A model generated the notes under the pieces. The model searched no databases, was not told the DNA's origin, and worked only from the letters and a program-made list of their open reading frames with translations. This document shows positions 28,952-32,247 of a DNA stretch of 32,247 nt, piece after piece; the first letter of the stretch is position 1; each line of letters starts with the position of its first letter. Position numbers and translations under genes: made by a program. Source of the DNA: Hypsibius dujardini (Eukaryota; Tardigrada; Eutardigrada; Parachela; Hypsibiidae); contig LRSR01003528.1 of assembly GCA_001579985.1 (NCBI GenBank), positions 1 through 32,247 on the forward strand. Direction: 5' to 3'.

Positions 28952-30175
28952 GAACAATAACGTACACAGTCGCGGGAGAATGCAACTAGTAGTGTTCGCG
29001 ACGAAGATGACCCACCTACAGAATTCTACCACAAAGGCGATATTGTGCTTGCAATGGATGCAGTGAGGTAAACAATTTGGATTCTGATGACTACAATTCC
29101 GACACCAATGATGATGATTGGGTGGAAGCAGAAGGGAGGAGTAAAGCAAAAAAACCAGGTACGTCTAGTACACAAGTACTACACGTATGTAGCTCAAAAA
29201 CCAAAATCGATCGATCAAAATGTGCATTGTGCGCTTATAAGGTAAATCCTCTATTCTACAGTTCTAAATATAACTTGTGCCGTACAAAAAGCTACCTTCC
29301 ATATCGTGTCCCTAATATATATATGAATAATTGTTAAATAATTAATACATGTGTGTATTTTTTTTATTAGTTTCTGGGTTTTTTTTGGTTAGGTGCTTTC
29401 ATCGAAGGCAGAAACGACAACGGATGGACAATTTCCGATGTTGCAACAATGATACTTTGTCTGGCTTCAGGAGTCTTCAGGAGTGGCGGGCAGTACGCTG
29501 AATAAATTTCTCAAGATTATCGCCTTGGTAGCTGACACGCTGCGCCACCGACACGACGAGCATGTGAGGTGTTCCATCTCAATGCATCGCTTGCACAATC
29601 TGCTTAAGGTGGAGAAACAGTCAGCTCAACGAATTTATTACATTTGCCGGCCACAACCAGCGGCGGACGACGCTGAGAACATCATGAAGAAGTGGAAGCA
29701 CGATGTGGGTATCGGTTGCGCAAACTGGCCGGAATTAGGAGTTACAGATGTGCTGCCTCCAATTCGATTTGAGACAAGAAACATTTAAATAAGGATGAGA
29801 ACCATGTAGTGACATTGCCCATTCGTGATGTTTTATCGTCGGTCATGGATCGCTATGGAAAACACGTTTCGCCACTGACCAACGAACGTACGGAAAGCAT
29901 GAATGATGTCCTCCACGGCGAACGCGCACGAGAAATCAACCTGGGAGGGAACAATCTCGGCATTCTGCTGCACAGCAATGGGGCACAGCTGTCTAAACAC
30001 AGCCTTATAAAGCTGTATCTAACGTTTCTTCAATATCCAAACATTCCCTTCCGAACACTTTCAAAGCAACTTAAGATAAATACTACTTATTGTTTGGCAT
30101 ACATGCACACATGCAAGAATTTGGTTGGTACCCGCATTTCGAACAAAAACATTAATGCTGTGCGAACAGTTTAAT
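28952..30175 (+). pseudogene. Decayed multi-frame coding remnant, unidentified
   Basis: Protein-like stretches follow one another in changing frames on the + strand. They are DDPPTEFYHKGDIVLAMDAV (about 28997-29070), an acidic run with DSDDYNSDTNDDDW (29077-29150), a CALCAYK pair of cysteines (29224), GAFIEGRNDNGWTIS (29393), a 101-codon frame at 29483-29788 containing GIGCANWPELGVTDVLPPIR, and a frame at 29809-30174 containing SPLTNERTESMNDVLHG. Frameshifts and stops separate them. This suggests an old inactivated gene or transposon. No transposase or polymerase motif was recognised. Confidence 0.3.
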
Positions 30176-30226
30176 TTTAAATAAATTTAGCTTACTGGCG
30201 GCGCACTGAAAATGATTTATTTACAG

Positions 30227-30331
30227 ATCGCAACAATGCTGTCGTCGTACGCAATCATCTGCTATCGGTTTCTAAAAGAGACGTCTTCGGCTCTGTCAAA
30301 ATCCGCGTCTCCGAATTGCACGTTGATTTGA
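30227..30331 (+). pseudogene. Second orphan GR terminal exon
   Basis: After TTTATTTACAG it encodes IATMLSSYAIICYRFLKETS and ends CTLI-TGA, 105 nt as in genes 2-4. The Q of the family signature is R here (YRF). The similarity to gene 2 begins just upstream, at about 30205, and continues far downstream into the gene 5 promoter. The upstream sequence is unrelated. It is a duplication edge, not a gene. Confidence 0.8.
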
Positions 30332-30375
30332 CTCAATCTTATTAGGCGAAGTGCATTTTGAATCATCCTTACTTA

Positions 30376-30590
30376 ATTCCAACTTCGCGTCATTCTTAAA
30401 TCACGCCCTATTTCATGGCGTAAAATGGAGTCTGAACTAATCCCCTTTCTTCACGAGTTACGCTCCCTTTTCATGAGTGAAGAACACCATCTCCGATCTT
30501 CAATCACGAGATCCAAAATCCGTCCATACTTCAATTGATGCAAGATAGCGTGAAATAGAACGTTAATTAGGGACGGCGTGAAGTTGGCAT
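30376..30590. repeat. Inverted-repeat element, copy 3
   Basis: Equivalent to 7596-7816 and 13368-13579, at the same distance after a GR terminal exon. Confidence 0.6.
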
Positions 30591-30934
30591 GAATTAAAAT
30601 GAATTTCGTCTATTAGCTCGGGTGGTCAGACATTCTGTTTAAACTAGGCAAATTCCGCGTATCGTGAAATGCAAATACGGATATCGTGAAATCGTACTTC
30701 TCTTGTCTTTACTTTATATCCCTCACCCAAAAACAAGAATTCCATGCGGCTTTCAGCTGACGATCTTTTGGGACTCATTGAGCTAAGTTCTTCTTCCGCA
30801 AATAAAGATACATTAATCCCCGGGTACCTCCCTCGGTACCTGCCTCTGCTTGCAATGTAAGCGAAACGCGTTCATAATGAAAACAAAGGTCCAAGGCGAC
30901 ACTGCATGGTGCATATGCGATGCCTTTGTGTTCC

Positions 30935-30951
30935 TATTTAAATTTTGCACC
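30935..30951 (+). promoter_or_regulatory. Conserved TATA-like block upstream of GR gene 5
   Basis: TATTTAAATTTTGCACC, 218 bp before the conserved ATG at 31153. About 410 bp that precede this block in gene 3 (about 8085-8495) are missing here: GCCTTTGTG at 30922-30930 joins almost directly to the block. Confidence 0.5.
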
Positions 30952-31143
30952 CGTTCTTCGCATACGCGGTTCTGTGCCATTTTGCCCAGTAAAAAGTCCG
31001 ACTACAGCCCTAACCGTTTACGCATATACCCTAATATCGAAGTGCTGCCGCGAAGACTTGACATTGAACATCAACTACAATCAAGGTAGCCAATGTTTCT
31101 TAGATCTCACTTTGCTACCGAGAAGTGTGCAGAAGAAAGTACA

Positions 31144-32142
31144 ATGAACAGTATGGAACTCCATTTCGCCGTAGACCCATCGAAGCAGGACAATCAGCCA
31201 CCTTCATACATGCCTCGCTGGCTTGCAACGGTCGGTCTACTACCCACATCCAACATCTTTCCTACTGACCAAAAGGGGCGGCGTAAAAAAGTCACATTTT
31301 ACACCTTTTTACACCTGATTTACTGGACTACTTGCTTCCTATTTATCGCGATGAACGTCTGCTCGTCCGTCTACGTCATGATCAGGGCGATTGCCGTTCC
31401 CGCCACGGAGAATCCCCTACTCGCCGCCCTTCTGGAGGGCACCTTCGCGTTCGAAGCGTACCGCGGTGCAATATTTTGTTTGATCGTCTTGACCAACTGC
31501 AAAAGTGGGATCGGAAGTATCGTACGTCAAACCGAAGAGCTGATCGTGACCTTTTCACTGACTGCCACGAATGTCCGAACTATTCGTCGTTTCATGGCAG
31601 CGTTTGTCGCCTTGACGGTACTCAGCATAACGGTCCTTAGTAGTCTGCAATCTGCACGAATGATCCTTCACACATTCGTAAACATTGAACCATTTTTTGT
31701 GGCACCATCTGTGGTAATGGCTCCTCTGTTCGCTCTCTTCAGTGTGATTCCCGAACTGTTGAGTCGCATCGTTGTGGTGTTGGTCGCCGGCAGCGGAATG
31801 GTGTTGCTGTCCTGTCTAAAGGTCATGAGACAGACATTTTTCGACGCGAAGCTTGACATTTCTGACCGAGTACACACGGCGTTGTATCAGTACTATGCAT
31901 TGGCAAGCAGTCTAGCCACAATTTCGAAACATCTGGGAGGAGTCCTAGCGTTCTTCATCCTATCGGATCTTCTGCCGCTTTGCGGACGAATGACTCGTCA
32001 ATTTTTCTCCCTAGAATCGACGAGCTTAGAGGAAATAGTGACCCGCAAAGTTGCTGACGCCAAGGGCGGATTTTATATTATCATGGGAATTAGTTTTTAT
32101 ATATTGGCCATGTACGGCCCATTCATCAAGCTGCATAAACAA
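31144..32142 (+). CDS. Gustatory-receptor-like gene 5, large first exon (3' end outside window)
   Basis: 333 codons, from ATG 31144 (MNSMELHFAVDP; the conserved ATG is 31153) to GPFIKLHKQ before GTAATT at 32143. It has six hydrophobic segments in the same order as gene 2 and conserved SIVRQTEELIVTFSLT, PELLSRIVVVLVAGSGMVLL and LYQYYALASSLA. It is closest to gene 3. An upstream in-frame ATG at 31093 (MFLRSHFATEK) aligns with leader sequence of gene 3 (MFRKTHLAIEK) but is probably untranslated, as genes 2 and 4 do not keep it. Without splicing the frame continues to QLYRTPEA-TAA at 32181. The three small exons should follow beyond the window. Confidence 0.82.
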
Positions 32143-32173
32143 GTAATTATTCAACAATTATATCGAACACCGG

Positions 32174-32247
32174 AGGCGTAACGGGGGGGGGGACACTTTT
32201 TCTGTTTTCGTTAACTTTGAGGCATCTTTTTTGCCTGCAAAGTTGAA
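32174..32247. mobile_element. AGGCGTAACGG-type element in intron 1 of GR gene 5 (cut by window end)
   Basis: Begins AGGCGTAACGG followed by a G tract at the same place as in genes 3 and 4, and continues to the window end. Confidence 0.65.

Noticed and set aside
1-32247. Bacterial-type systems: CRISPR arrays, operons, integrons, toxin-antitoxin pairs
   Set aside because: No regularly spaced direct repeats and no prokaryotic gene organisation; all real genes are spliced.

Overview
This is eukaryotic DNA, most likely from an arthropod. The evidence is spliced genes with GT-AG introns, a tandem family of seven-transmembrane gustatory-receptor (GR) type proteins, secreted Ly6/uPAR three-finger proteins of the arthropod type, and many small inverted-repeat transposons. 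The class or order cannot be decided from the sequence. All gene models were read by eye from ORFs and splice signals.

Layout. 1-758: last three coding exons of a GR gene (here gene 0) whose large 5' exon lies outside the window. 2202-4198: complete GR gene 1. 5313-7555: complete GR gene 2. 8716-10617: GR gene 3, broken by a stop codon in its second exon. 13219-13323: orphan GR terminal exon. 14749-17242: complete GR gene 4. 30227-30331: second orphan GR terminal exon. 31144-end: large exon of GR gene 5, whose last exons lie beyond the window. All are on the + strand. The core architecture is one large exon (six hydrophobic segments) followed by three short exons joined by phase-0 introns. 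The final exon carries the GR signature S-Y-(five mostly hydrophobic residues)-Q-F/L. Genes 2-5 share 5' flanks, including a block with TATTTAARTTTTGCACC about 220 bp upstream of the conserved ATG. Degenerate GR first-exon fragments lie downstream of genes 3 and 4. The array therefore arose by repeated segmental duplication, which left orphan exons and relics.

19.6-25.8 kb holds a minus-strand Ly6 cluster. It contains one clear three-exon gene (25721 to 23075) encoding a signal peptide, a Ly6 domain and a GPI-type hydrophobic tail, a second gene (22181 to 20364) with an uncertain last intron, and an orphan signal-peptide exon (19709 to 19655). The first and third share an ungapped upstream element with a GATA-type site.

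The rest is transposon-derived or unidentified. A decayed pogo/Tigger-like element is at about 23.5-24.0 kb. Several different inverted-repeat element families sit in introns or flanks of the GR genes. One is a 177-bp TA-flanked element close to the presumed transcription start of gene 4, with empty sites in its paralogues. The 26-30.2 kb stretch contains decayed coding-like pieces I could not identify.

The GR proteins would be plasma-membrane, ligand-gated chemoreceptors, and the Ly6 proteins would be surface-anchored. Nothing suggests that the two clusters act together. I did not find a clearly new molecular system. The most unusual features are the array's mode of decay, possible six-TM or exon-skipping products, and the density of small transposons in introns.
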